Positions 18,277 through 28,642 of a stretch of 64,000 bases of DNA are shown here, piece after piece; position 1 is the first letter of the stretch, and each line of letters starts with the position of its first letter. A model generated the notes under the pieces. It searched no databases and had not been told where the DNA came from. It was given only the letters and a program-made list of their open reading frames with translations. Origin of the DNA: Mycolicibacter senuensis (GTDB lineage Bacteria; Actinomycetota; Actinomycetes; Mycobacteriales; Mycobacteriaceae); NCBI RefSeq assembly GCF_002101885.1, contig NZ_LQPS01000020.1, forward strand, positions 45,035 through 109,034, given 5' to 3'. Made by a program: the position numbers and the translations under genes.

Positions 18277-19005
18277 ATGAATCCGCCCGCCGGCTTCACC
18301 AGTATGGATCAGGTGATTGCTTTTGTTGGCGCTATTGTTTGCCTGGGCATCTCTTGCATCCCGAATCTGGCTGACCGGAATAACCTCATCCGGAGCAGAC
18401 GCATCTTTTGGGGCGCCAACTGCGCGGCTCTTGCATTTGTTTTCTTAGGCATGCTGCCTAATTGGCGGTATGGCCTTGAAGCAGTGCTAGTATTTGGCCT
18501 CCTACTTATATTCAGAGCCTTTACCAACACGCCATACGTCAAGCTTCGCGGAAAAATATACGCAGTGCAAAGGTCCAACCGACTAGCGGAAACTACACCG
18601 GAAAACTCCCACCCCGCCCACGATCCCCTTCCCGACTCCTATACCGGGTCTTCCACGGCCAATCAAACCTGGTGGATGCTGATCGTCGGTTACCTAATAT
18701 GTATGCTCGTCATTTACGGCGATTTCGTCCATCATCAAATGAATATCGGCGCAATCCTGGCCACGACCATCTGCGTTTATTTCCCACTCTTCGCCGGCTA
18801 CTGGGATGCGAGCTGGAATTATCCGGTCGCGCGCGGTCACCGACTCCAACTAACGATCTTGACTATCATGACGGCAGGAATCTTCGCAGCACTCTATTTC
18901 CCGGGGTTCTACTTGGGAAAGCGCTGGCCACGGCGCCCCAAGAGATCCATGGAATACCGGATACACCCCCGTCATTGGGAGCTGGACGACGGTGACTTGC
19001 CCTAA
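18277..19005 (+). CDS. Six-span membrane protein; candidate immunity protein
   Basis: A 242-residue integral membrane protein with hydrophobic helices near residues 12-29, 43-60, 65-80, 132-149, 157-174 and 190-212, a polar loop at 95-130 and a basic/acidic tail. I recognise no family. It begins 10 bases after the candidate toxin gene on the same strand. Its base use is clearly more AT-rich, with many A/T-ending codons such as TTT, ATA and AAA. This differs from every other gene in the window and suggests recent transfer. Small polytopic proteins behind pore-forming toxins are commonly immunity proteins; that role here is inference. No clear ribosome site precedes the ATG. Confidence 0.55.
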   Translation: MNPPAGFTSMDQVIAFVGAIVCLGISCIPNLADRNNLIRSRRIFWGANCAALAFVFLGMLPNWRYGLEAVLVFGLLLIFRAFTNTPYVKLRGKIYAVQRSNRLAETTPENSHPAHDPLPDSYTGSSTANQTWWMLIVGYLICMLVIYGDFVHHQMNIGAILATTICVYFPLFAGYWDASWNYPVARGHRLQLTILTIMTAGIFAALYFPGFYLGKRWPRRPKRSMEYRIHPRHWELDDGDLP

Positions 19006-19060
19006 ATCGTGGCCCGCCGGGCACCAGCCGCGGCCGCAGCGGCGTCAGGCGACCCAGACC

Positions 19061-19120
19061 GCGAGCAGACGCAGAATCGCACGCAGAGCGCAGGTTTCGT
19101 GCGAATCTGTGTCTGCTCGC
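19061..19120. terminator. Long inverted repeat between convergent genes
   Basis: Two 23-base arms, 19061-19083 and 19098-19120, pair at 21 of 23 positions around a 14-base loop. The arm core is GCGAGCAGACGCAGAATCGC. It lies between the membrane-protein gene (+) and the LLM oxidoreductase (-). There is no T-run, as is usual for mycobacterial hairpin terminators. A bidirectional terminator or RNA-stabilising element is likely. Confidence 0.6.
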
Positions 19121-19137
19121 CGGGAGAACGCCAGGAG

Positions 19138-20169
<1,032 letters not shown>

Positions 20170-20204
20170 CGGTGAATTCCTTCTCGTCTTCTTGCCCAGA
20201 TTCC

Positions 20205-20218
20205 TAGAACCTGTTCTA
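20205..20218. promoter_or_regulatory. KstR operator upstream of the ltp4-ltp3 operon
   Basis: TAGAACCTGTTCTA fits TnnAACnnGTTnnA exactly and is a full 14-base palindrome apart from the centre. It lies between the divergent LLM gene (start 20169) and the DUF35 gene (GTG 20228), only 9 bases from the latter. Confidence 0.85.
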
Positions 20219-20227
20219 CTCGATGCC

Positions 20228-21220
20228 GTGACCGTCAGCGAACACCGCTCCGCCCTGACAGAACCGTCGGAACCGCCGCTGTCCGCCCCATTGGGGTTGT
20301 CTTTCGACTACACCCGTTCGACGGGTCCGGTTCTGGGCCAATTCTTCACCGCTCTGCGTGAGCGCCGCATCGTCGGCGTCCGCGGCTCCGACGGCCGGGT
20401 ATACGTACCGCCCGCCGAGTACGACCCGGTCACATACGAACAGCTCACGGAGATCGTACCGGTGGCCAGTGTCGGAACCGTAGTGTCATGGTCCTGGCAG
20501 CCGGAGCCCCTCGAGGGCCAGCCGCTGGACACCCCGTTCGCCTGGGCGCTGATCAAGCTCGACGGCGCCGACGTGCCGTTGCTGCACGCGGTGGCCGCCG
20601 AAGGCCCCAAGGCGATCAGCGTGGGCACCCGGGTGCACGTGCACTGGGCCGACGAGACCGTCGGCGCGATCACCGACATCGCCTACTTCGCGATCGGCGA
20701 GGACCCCGAACCGGTCGAGCAAGGCTCCGACGAGCGGGACCCGGTGTCGATGGTGATCACTCCGATCTCGCTGGAGATCCAGCACAGCGCCTCGCACCCG
20801 GAGAGCGCTTACCTTCGTGCGTTCAAGGAGGGCAAGCTGCTGGGCGCGCGTACGGGCGAAGACGGAAAGGTCTACTTCCCCGCCCGAGAGGCCGACCCGG
20901 CCACCGGCCGACAGCTCACCGACTACGTCGAACTGCCCGACACCGGCACCATCACCACGTTCGCGATCATCAACATCCCGTTCCAGGGCCAGAAGATCAC
21001 ACCGCCCTACGTGGCGGCCTACGTACTGCTCGACGGCGCCGACATCCCGTTCCTGACACTGGTTTCCGACGTCGACGCCGTCGACGTGCGGATGGGCATG
21101 CGGGTGCAGGCGGTGTGGAAGCCGCGCGAGGAGTGGATCTACGGCATGGAGAACATCGAGTACTTCCGGCCGACCGGGGAGCCGGACGCCGACTACGACA
21201 CCTACAAGCACCACCTGTAA
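20228..21220 (+). CDS. DUF35 OB-fold partner protein (Rv3521-like)
   Basis: A 330-residue protein containing two DUF35/OB-fold units in tandem, roughly residues 20-165 and 185-325. Each has a FxxALRERRIVGVR-type or FKEGKLLGAR-type opening helix and a D-G-A-D strand. DUF35 proteins bind and stabilise thiolase-like enzymes such as Ltp aldolases, as ChsH2 does for Ltp2. It stands 15 bases before ltp4, so it is the likely partner of Ltp4/Ltp3. The GTG at 20228 matches the Rv3521 N terminus (TVSEHR); the frame upstream runs through the KstR box. The zinc-finger cysteines found in some DUF35 proteins are absent. Confidence 0.8.
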   Translation: MTVSEHRSALTEPSEPPLSAPLGLSFDYTRSTGPVLGQFFTALRERRIVGVRGSDGRVYVPPAEYDPVTYEQLTEIVPVASVGTVVSWSWQPEPLEGQPLDTPFAWALIKLDGADVPLLHAVAAEGPKAISVGTRVHVHWADETVGAITDIAYFAIGEDPEPVEQGSDERDPVSMVITPISLEIQHSASHPESAYLRAFKEGKLLGARTGEDGKVYFPAREADPATGRQLTDYVELPDTGTITTFAIINIPFQGQKITPPYVAAYVLLDGADIPFLTLVSDVDAVDVRMGMRVQAVWKPREEWIYGMENIEYFRPTGEPDADYDTYKHHL

Positions 21221-21235
21221 GGGGAACCCGCGAAG

Positions 21236-22299
21236 ATGAGCACTCGCGATGTCGCGGTGGTGGGTTTCGCCCACGCCCCGCACGTCCGCCGCACCGACGG
21301 CACCACCAACGGCGTCGAAATGTTGATGCCGTGTTTCGAACAGCTTTACCGTGAACTGGGCATCGAACGCGCCGACATCGGCTTCTGGTGCTCCGGTTCC
21401 TCGGATTACCTTGCCGGGCGGGCTTTCTCGTTCATCTCGGCGATCGATTCGATCGGCGCGGTACCGCCGATCAACGAGTCGCACGTGGAGATGGACGGCG
21501 CCTGGGCCCTGTATGAGGCCTACATCAAGGTGCTGACCGGTGAGGTCGACACCGCATTGGCCTACGGATTCGGCAAGTCCTCGGCCGGACAGCTGCGCCG
21601 GATCCTGGCGCTGCAGACCGACCCCTACACCGTCGCCCCGCTGTGGCCGGACTCGGTCTCGATCGCCGGGCTGCAGGCCCGGGTCGGTCTCGACGGCGGG
21701 CAGTGGACCCAAGAGCAGATGGCCCGGGTGGCGCTGGAATCGTTCGCGGTCGCCGACCGGGTGGATTCGGTGGAGTCCTCGGACAGCCTCGACGAACTGC
21801 TGGAGCGCCCGTTCTTCGCCGACCCGCTGCGCCGGCACGACATCGCACCGATCACCGACGGCGCCGCCGCCATCGTTCTGGCCGCCGGCGACAGGGCCCG
21901 CGAACTGTGCGAAAACCCGGCCTGGATCACCGGTTTCGAGCACCGCATCGACTCCCCGGTGCTCGGCAGCCGCGATCTGACCCGCTCGCCGTCGACGACC
22001 GCGTCGGCGCACGCGGCCAGTGGCGACGACATGCCGGCCGTGGAGGTCGCCGAGATCCATGCGCCGTTCACCCATCAGCACCTGATCCTGACCGAGGCGA
22101 TGCGGTTGCCGTCGAGGGCGAAGGTCAATCCGTCGGGCGGCGCGTTGGCGGCCAACCCGATGTTCGTCGCAGGGCTGGAGCGGATCGGTTTCGCCGCCCG
22201 GCACATCTTCTCTCGTTCGGCGGGCCGCGTGCTGGCGCACGCCACCAGCGGGCCGGCGCTGCAACAGAATCTGGTCGCGGTGATGGAGGGACGTAACTG

Positions 22300-22300
<1 letters not shown>
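21236..22300 (+). CDS. ltp4: Thiolase-like lipid-transfer protein/sterol aldolase Ltp4
   Basis: A thiolase-fold protein of the SCP-x/Ltp type, 354 residues, at the position of Rv3522. Ltp3 and Ltp4 are required for aldol cleavage of C24-branched sterol side chains in actinobacteria. The sequence carries VNPSGGALAANPMFVAGLER near residues 297-317 (here KVNPSGGALAANP), the thiolase NPSGG loop, while no canonical thiolase nucleophile motif is obvious near residue 90. The ATG at 21236 follows AGGGGAA. The stop overlaps the ltp3 start by one base. Confidence 0.85.
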
Positions 22301-23480
<1,180 letters not shown>

Positions 23481-23484
<4 letters not shown>

Positions 23485-24362
23485 TGAAGTACTCCCTCAG
23501 CGTCGCGATGGGGCCGGTCGACGAACTGGTCGCCCTGGCGCGATGCGCCGAAGAGGTGGGTTTCGACGCGATCGCGCTGCCCGACTCGCTGTTCTTCATG
23601 GAATCCGCGGCGGCGGACTATCCCTACACCCCGGACGGCTCCCGGATGTGGAACGCCGAGACGCCCTGGGTGGACCCACTGATCGCGGCCGCCGCGATGG
23701 GAGCGGTCACCTCGACACTGCGGTTCTACACCAACGTACTCAAGCTGGGGTCACGCAACCCGCTGCTGCTGGCCCGCCAAGTGGGCTCGGTGGCCAACCT
23801 GACCGGTAACCGGTTCGCCTTGGGCGTCGGGATCGGCTGGGCGCCCGAGGAATTCGAATGGTGTGGCGTCCCCTATGCTCGCCGCGGCGCCCGGGTCGAC
23901 GAGATGATCGAGGTCATCAAACTGGTGCTGGCCGGCGGAATGGTCGAATTCCACGGCCAGTTCTACGATTTCGATCGGCTGCAGATGAGCCCGGCGCCGA
24001 GTGCGCCCGTGCCCTTCTATGTGGGCGGGCACACCGACGTCGCCCTGAAACGCGCCGCCCGCATCGGCGACGGCTGGACGTCGGCGATGATGACCGGCGC
24101 GCAACTGGCCGAGACCATCGGCAAACTCCGTGCGCTGCTGGCCGAGTACGACCGCGCCGACGTGCCGTTCGAGTACCAAGCCGTGTGCATCGACAAGTTC
24201 GGCGTCGACGGCCACCGCGAACTGGCGCAGGCCGGAGTCACCGACAACATCGTGATCCCCTGGATGCTCGACGGGTTGGGCTTCGACGCCCCACTGGCCG
24301 CCAAGCAGGACTCGCTGAAGCGTTTCGCCGACACCTATATCCATTCCGGCTGGCAGGAGTAG
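23481..24362 (+). CDS. F420-dependent LLM-class oxidoreductase
   Basis: A 293-residue TIM-barrel F420/flavin oxidoreductase. Family blocks are visible: GFDAIALPDS near residue 28, LARQVGSVANLTGNRFALGVGIGWAPEEF (in two parts, about 94-122) and PFYVGGHTD near 176. Its ATG overlaps the ltp3 stop (ATGA), so it belongs to the KstR-type ltp operon. An ATG three bases later is equally possible. The substrate is unknown; a redox step on a sterol ring or side chain is a reasonable inference. Confidence 0.8.
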
Positions 24363-24368
24363 AGACCC

Positions 24369-24782
24369 ATGGCCAACACCGATCATCCCGCCCACGTGGC
24401 GGGGCAGCGTTCGCGTGACGCGGTGACCGCCCGCGACAAGGAGGCTTGGCTGGCAGTGTTCGCCGACGACGCCATCGTCGAGGACCCGATCGGCCCGTCG
24501 CCGTTCGACCCGGAGGGCACGGGCCACCGCGGCCGGGACGCGATCTCGGCGTTCTGGGACAAGGCGATCGCCGCGACCGACAAGGTCGAGTTCAACTTCG
24601 TCGACAGCTTCGCCTGCGGCAACGAGGAAGCCAACGTCGGCGCGATCGTGACGACGATGGCGGGTCACCAGATCACCACCGACGGCGTGTTCACCTATCG
24701 GGTGAACGACGAAGGCAAGCTGATCGCGCTGCGCGCGTTCTGGGAGGTCGAGCGGGCCGCCAAGACCGCCCGCAAACTCTGA
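24369..24782 (+). CDS. NTF2/SnoaL-fold protein, ketosteroid-isomerase-like
   Basis: A 137-residue protein with the NTF2-like fold: an opening helix pair, FADDAIVEDPIGPSPFDPEG near residues 32-51, then beta strands to DEGKLIALRAFWEVE. The family includes ketosteroid isomerases and small lyases. It lies 6 bases after the LLM gene and is the last gene of the ltp operon. A steroid isomerase or hydratase function fits the context, but the key Asp/Tyr residues of true KSI cannot be assigned with certainty. Confidence 0.72.
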   Translation: MANTDHPAHVAGQRSRDAVTARDKEAWLAVFADDAIVEDPIGPSPFDPEGTGHRGRDAISAFWDKAIAATDKVEFNFVDSFACGNEEANVGAIVTTMAGHQITTDGVFTYRVNDEGKLIALRAFWEVERAAKTARKL

Positions 24783-24896
24783 ATCTCTTCCGATTCATTG
24801 ACTCCCGCGCCGGTGGGGAGTAATTTTCTGCGCCTAGCCGGCATATAGCAAGGTCGCCCGTTGCCGAAAGGGGCATCTTGTTGGGGGGGTTGGGCC

Positions 24897-25574
24897 ATGC
24901 GGTACGTCACATTGATCGGTCTGGCGCTGAGCCTAGGTGTTGCGTGCGCGGGTAGCGCGGCCGCCGAGGACATCGACGACGGCTGGCCTTACGGCAGCGG
25001 CGGCCTGGGCTCATCGTCTCTGAGCCTGCCCGGTTACCTATTCATCGCTCAGGGACAGGGCACCAACGAAGGCCAGGACGCCTTCGGCCCCATCGTCAAC
25101 AACTGGGGCGACTACACCGCCACCCACTCCTCCGCTGGAACGGATGACTGGTACACCGTCCACGACAACACGTTCATCATCCCCGGCCTCTACACCAACC
25201 AGCACACCGAAGTCACCAACGTGCTCGACCCCTCGGACGGCTACCCCACCGTCGGAACGGTTTTCGACGAGACCCAGTTGTTCCGATCCAACACTCCCAT
25301 CGGCGCCGTCGACTGGTTCGGCTATGCCACGCTCGACGACCCGGAGTTGGGCTACGCCACCCAATTCACGCTGGGGCCCTTATTCGGCAACACCTTCCTG
25401 TCCACCGACGACGGCATGAAAGACGTGGTGAGCAGCTTCGGTCAGCAATTCACCCTGTTCGACATCCCGTTCACCGACGCGTCCGGCGCCGGGGACGCCT
25501 CGGAGACCGGCGACGTGTTCGCCCAACTGTCGGCCGAACTGACCGGCGCGGCAACCGGCGCAGCAGAGCTGTGA
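24897..25574 (+). CDS. Secreted mycobacterial protein, paralogue A
   Basis: A 225-residue exported protein of unknown function. The signal peptide is residues 1-24 (AGSAAAED cleavage region). The mature part shares a long pattern with the next gene: WPYG, DWYT, IPxLYxNxH, GYPxVGTVFD, QFTxxPLFxNTFL, DGMKD and QFTLFxIPFTDASG. The pattern recalls C-terminal domains found in some mycobacterial PE-type proteins. The ATG at 24897 puts the signal peptide first; a run of seven Gs lies just upstream. It carries an extra 40-residue segment near 40-80 that the paralogue lacks. Confidence 0.65.
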   Translation: MRYVTLIGLALSLGVACAGSAAAEDIDDGWPYGSGGLGSSSLSLPGYLFIAQGQGTNEGQDAFGPIVNNWGDYTATHSSAGTDDWYTVHDNTFIIPGLYTNQHTEVTNVLDPSDGYPTVGTVFDETQLFRSNTPIGAVDWFGYATLDDPELGYATQFTLGPLFGNTFLSTDDGMKDVVSSFGQQFTLFDIPFTDASGAGDASETGDVFAQLSAELTGAATGAAEL

Positions 25575-25684
25575 GCTCTTGACCGAGAACCGCACCCCGC
25601 GCAAGCCCTGCCATTGACCGACCCTACAAAAAATGATAATTTCCTGAAAAGAAAAAGCGTTCTTTTTACTTTTCGGGGGTCGTC

Positions 25685-26314
25685 ATGCGCAGGACTCGTG
25701 TCACGGTGGGGCTGATAGGTGCGGCAGTCGGGGCCGCGGTCGCAGTCGCCGGCCACGCCGGCCACGCCGGCGCCGATGCGATCGAGGACGCCTGGCCATA
25801 CGGCATCGGTATCGGCGAGATGGAGGCGCCCGGTTTCTGGGATCCCCGCGGGGGGACCGACGGTGTCTTCACCGTCTACGACGGCTCGGGCGGACCCGAC
25901 TGGTACACCGCCCAGATCAGCAGTTTCGGCATCCCGCTGCTCTATCACAACGAGCACATCGAGGTCCTCAGCGTGCTCGACGACTCGGCCGGTTATCCCA
26001 GCGTGGGAACGGTTTTCGACACGACCGAAATGTTCCCCTTCAGCTTGCCCATCGGGGGAATGATGCACATGTTCAGCAGCACCGTCATCAACGACCCGGA
26101 GGCGGGGTTCGCCAGCCAATTCACCTTCACGCCGTTGTTCTACAACACCTTTTTGTTCACCGAGGACGGCATGAAGGACATCGTGAGCATGCCCGGGCTG
26201 CAATTCACCCTGTTCGAGATCCCGTTCACCGACGCTTCGGGCGGGGCCGACGCTTCCGATATCGGCGACGTGTTCGCCCCACTGCTGGCCGAACTCGCGG
26301 CCGCCGGGGCTTAG
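25685..26314 (+). CDS. Secreted mycobacterial protein, paralogue B
   Basis: A 209-residue exported protein, clearly a tandem paralogue of the preceding gene (shared WPYG, DWYT, VGTVFD, NTFLFTEDGMKDIVS and IPFTDASG blocks). A signal peptide covers residues 1-30. No function is known. The 110-base gap before it is unusually A/T-rich and contains AAAAAATGATAATTTCC, possibly its own promoter. Its 3' end overlaps the convergent carbonic-anhydrase-like gene by 4 bases. Confidence 0.65.
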   Translation: MRRTRVTVGLIGAAVGAAVAVAGHAGHAGADAIEDAWPYGIGIGEMEAPGFWDPRGGTDGVFTVYDGSGGPDWYTAQISSFGIPLLYHNEHIEVLSVLDDSAGYPSVGTVFDTTEMFPFSLPIGGMMHMFSSTVINDPEAGFASQFTFTPLFYNTFLFTEDGMKDIVSMPGLQFTLFEIPFTDASGGADASDIGDVFAPLLAELAAAGA

Positions 26315-26844
26315 CTCGGCTCCACCGGTTTGAGTCCGGCGCGGTAGCGCTGCGCGAGGTCCCGGTAGTACGGCGGGTTCGCGTTGATCCACATCTCGGC
26401 GCCGGTACCCGCCAGCGGGCCTTTGACGACGGCGGGCGCACCGGTCACCAGCACCCCATCGGGGATCCTGGTCCCGGCGAGCACCGTGGCACCCGCCGCG
26501 ACCAGGCTGCGACTGCCGATCACCGCGCCGTCGAGCACCGTGGAGTGATTGCCGATCAACGCCTCGGAACCGATGTGGGCGCCGTGGATCAGGCACATGT
26601 GGGCCACCGTCGCACCGGGACCGATGTCGACCGGCACCCCGGGTGGCACGTGCAGCACCGAGCCGTCCTGAACGTTGGCTCCCTCCCGCACCACGATGGG
26701 CGCGTCGTCGCCGCGCAATATGGCGCCGAACCACACCGACGCGCCGGCCTCGATGGTGACGTCGCCGATCAGGGTCGCCGTCGGCGCAACGAAGGCGGTG
26801 GGGTCGATCCGCGGAGCACGGCCGTCAAAGGAGAAGAGCTGCAT
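26311..26844 (-). CDS. Gamma-class carbonic anhydrase-like hexapeptide protein (Rv3525c-like)
   Basis: A 177-residue left-handed beta-helix protein built of hexapeptide repeats such as IGDVTI, IGPGAT and IGNHST. It has the three metal-binding histidines expected of gamma carbonic anhydrases: His65, His82 and His87. M. tuberculosis Rv3525c (174 residues) holds the same place next to kshA. Whether it is active as an anhydrase is unknown. It diverges from kshA over a KstR box, so it may be co-regulated with sterol genes. Confidence 0.82.
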   Translation of the reverse strand: MQLFSFDGRAPRIDPTAFVAPTATLIGDVTIEAGASVWFGAILRGDDAPIVVREGANVQDGSVLHVPPGVPVDIGPGATVAHMCLIHGAHIGSEALIGNHSTVLDGAVIGSRSLVAAGATVLAGTRIPDGVLVTGAPAVVKGPLAGTGAEMWINANPPYYRDLAQRYRAGLKPVEPS

Positions 26845-26914
26845 CGTTCACATATACCGCAAGGACTAAAGACCCGGAACAAGCTGGGTTTATTGCGCAA
26901 CCGGGCGAGAAAAC

Positions 26915-26928
26915 TGTAACGTGTTCTA
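26915..26928. promoter_or_regulatory. KstR operator upstream of kshA
   Basis: TGTAACGTGTTCTA fits TnnAACnnGTTnnA fully. It ends 28 bases before the kshA GTG and 71 bases from the divergent Rv3525c-like start. Confidence 0.85.
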
Positions 26929-26956
26929 GTTAGAAGCAACGGGTTGGAGGCAACAG

Positions 26957-28129
26957 GTGAGCACTGACAACGCCGAGGTCGGCGTCCGCGAAATAGACAC
27001 CGGCACGCTGCCGGATCGCTACGCCAGGGGCTGGCACTGCCTGGGCCCGGTGAAGGAGTTCCTGGACGGCAAACCGCACTCGATCCACGCGTTCGGCGCC
27101 AAGCTGGTGGTCTTCGGCGACTCGCACGGTGACCTGCACGTACTCGACGCCTACTGCCGCCACATGGGCGGTGACCTCAGTCGCGGCACCATCAAGGGCG
27201 ATGAGGTGGCCTGCCCGTTCCACGACTGGCGCTGGGGCGGCGACGGCCGCTGCAAGCTGGTCCCCTACTCCAAGCGGACCCCGCGGATGGCCCGGACCCG
27301 CTCCTTCCCGACCGACGTGCGCGGCGGCCTGCTGTTCATGTGGCACGACCCGGAGGGCAACCCGCCGCCGGACGAGGTGCGGATCCCGGAGATCCCGGAG
27401 TGGTCCAGCGGTGAGTGGACCGACTGGCGCTGGAACTCCATGGTGATCGACTCCAACTGCCGCGACATCATCGACAACGTCACCGACTTCGCGCACTTCT
27501 TCTACATCCACTACGGCCTGCCCACCTCGTTCAAGAACGTCTTCGAGGGTCACGTCGCCTCGCAGTACCTGCACAATGTCGGGCGCCCCGATGTCCCCGG
27601 GCTGGGCACCAGCTACGCCGGTGCGGAGCTGGACTCGGAGGCGTCCTACTTCGGGCCGTCGTTCATGATCAACTGGCTGCACAACAGCTACAGCGGTTTC
27701 AAGTCCGAGTCGATCCTGATCAACTGCCACTACCCGATCAGCCATGACCAGTTCCGGCTGATGTGGGGCGTCATCGTGCAGAAACCCAAGGGCCTGGACG
27801 ACGAGACCACCGAGAAGCTCGCCGAGGTGATGACCGAGGGCGTCAGCAAGGGGTTCCTGCAGGACGTCGAGATCTGGACGCACAAGAGCCGCATCGAGAA
27901 CCCGCTGCTGGTCGAGGAGGACGGTGCGGTCTACCAGCTGCGGCGTTGGTACTCGCAGTTCTATGTCGACGCCGCCGATGTCACCCCAGAGATGACCGAT
28001 CGCTTCGAGATCGAGATCGACGCGACGGTGGCCAACGAGAAGTGGAACGCCGAGGTCGCCGAGAACCTGCGGGAGAACGCCGAGGCCGACAACAGCACGG
28101 AATCCGCCGAAACCGTTAGCGCCGAGTAG
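26957..28129 (+). CDS. kshA: 3-ketosteroid 9alpha-hydroxylase, oxygenase subunit KshA
   Basis: A Rieske non-haem iron oxygenase that hydroxylates C9 of androstenedione or androstadienedione (or their CoA-side-chain forms), causing ring B to open after KstD action. The product is 390 residues against 386 in M. tuberculosis (Rv3526). The Rieske cluster ligands are Cys67-x-His69 and Cys86-x-x-His89. The mononuclear iron site shows Asp177, His180 and His185. The GTG start follows GGAGG at 7 bases. The reductase partner KshB is not in the window. Confidence 0.95.
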   Translation: MSTDNAEVGVREIDTGTLPDRYARGWHCLGPVKEFLDGKPHSIHAFGAKLVVFGDSHGDLHVLDAYCRHMGGDLSRGTIKGDEVACPFHDWRWGGDGRCKLVPYSKRTPRMARTRSFPTDVRGGLLFMWHDPEGNPPPDEVRIPEIPEWSSGEWTDWRWNSMVIDSNCRDIIDNVTDFAHFFYIHYGLPTSFKNVFEGHVASQYLHNVGRPDVPGLGTSYAGAELDSEASYFGPSFMINWLHNSYSGFKSESILINCHYPISHDQFRLMWGVIVQKPKGLDDETTEKLAEVMTEGVSKGFLQDVEIWTHKSRIENPLLVEEDGAVYQLRRWYSQFYVDAADVTPEMTDRFEIEIDATVANEKWNAEVAENLRENAEADNSTESAETVSAE

Positions 28130-28137
28130 CCGCCGCC

Positions 28138-28614
28138 ATGAGCCCGGAGGAGCCCGGCGTCCCGGCGGTCGAAGATCTGGCGCGGTCCATGCTGGCGCTG
28201 TACGGCCCGCACGACGACCATGACGACGAGCCCGACGCCGACGATGCCGGGCCCGACACGCGCTACGCGCGGCAACCGCTGTTCCCGGTCGATCCGGCCC
28301 GGTACGAGGCGATACGTGCTGCCACAGAACGGGATTCAGACCGCTATCTGCACTCGGGACTGGTCCCGATCGAGTGCCGGCACTGCCGGGCCAGCGTCGA
28401 GGTGAAGAAGCTGGGGCCGGGCTACACCTCGGTACAGTGGAGTTCGGAGTCGCTCAAGCAGTGCGCGCACTTCGCCGCCGAACGCGAAGCGGGCCAGGCC
28501 AGCAGCCGCAGCCGCGGCTGCCCGAACCTGGCGAAGAGCATTCGGCATGCAGTCGCCGAGGGCCATCTGGAGGAGACCTCCAGCGCACCGCCGCCCGGCG
28601 ACGGCATCGACTGA
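28138..28614 (+). CDS. Conserved protein with possible metal-binding cysteines (Rv3527-like)
   Basis: A 158-residue protein at the place of M. tuberculosis Rv3527 (149 residues), 8 bases after kshA and probably co-transcribed. Residues 25-42 are Asp/His-rich (GPHDDHDDEPDADDAG). The middle has a CRHC motif (about residues 80-83), and two more cysteines lie near 109 and 127; together these could bind a metal. No enzyme family is recognised. The ATG at 28138 gives the natural spacing. Confidence 0.7.
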   Translation: MSPEEPGVPAVEDLARSMLALYGPHDDHDDEPDADDAGPDTRYARQPLFPVDPARYEAIRAATERDSDRYLHSGLVPIECRHCRASVEVKKLGPGYTSVQWSSESLKQCAHFAAEREAGQASSRSRGCPNLAKSIRHAVAEGHLEETSSAPPPGDGID

Positions 28615-28642
28615 CCGCCACGCCTCGCGCAACGGATCCGGC

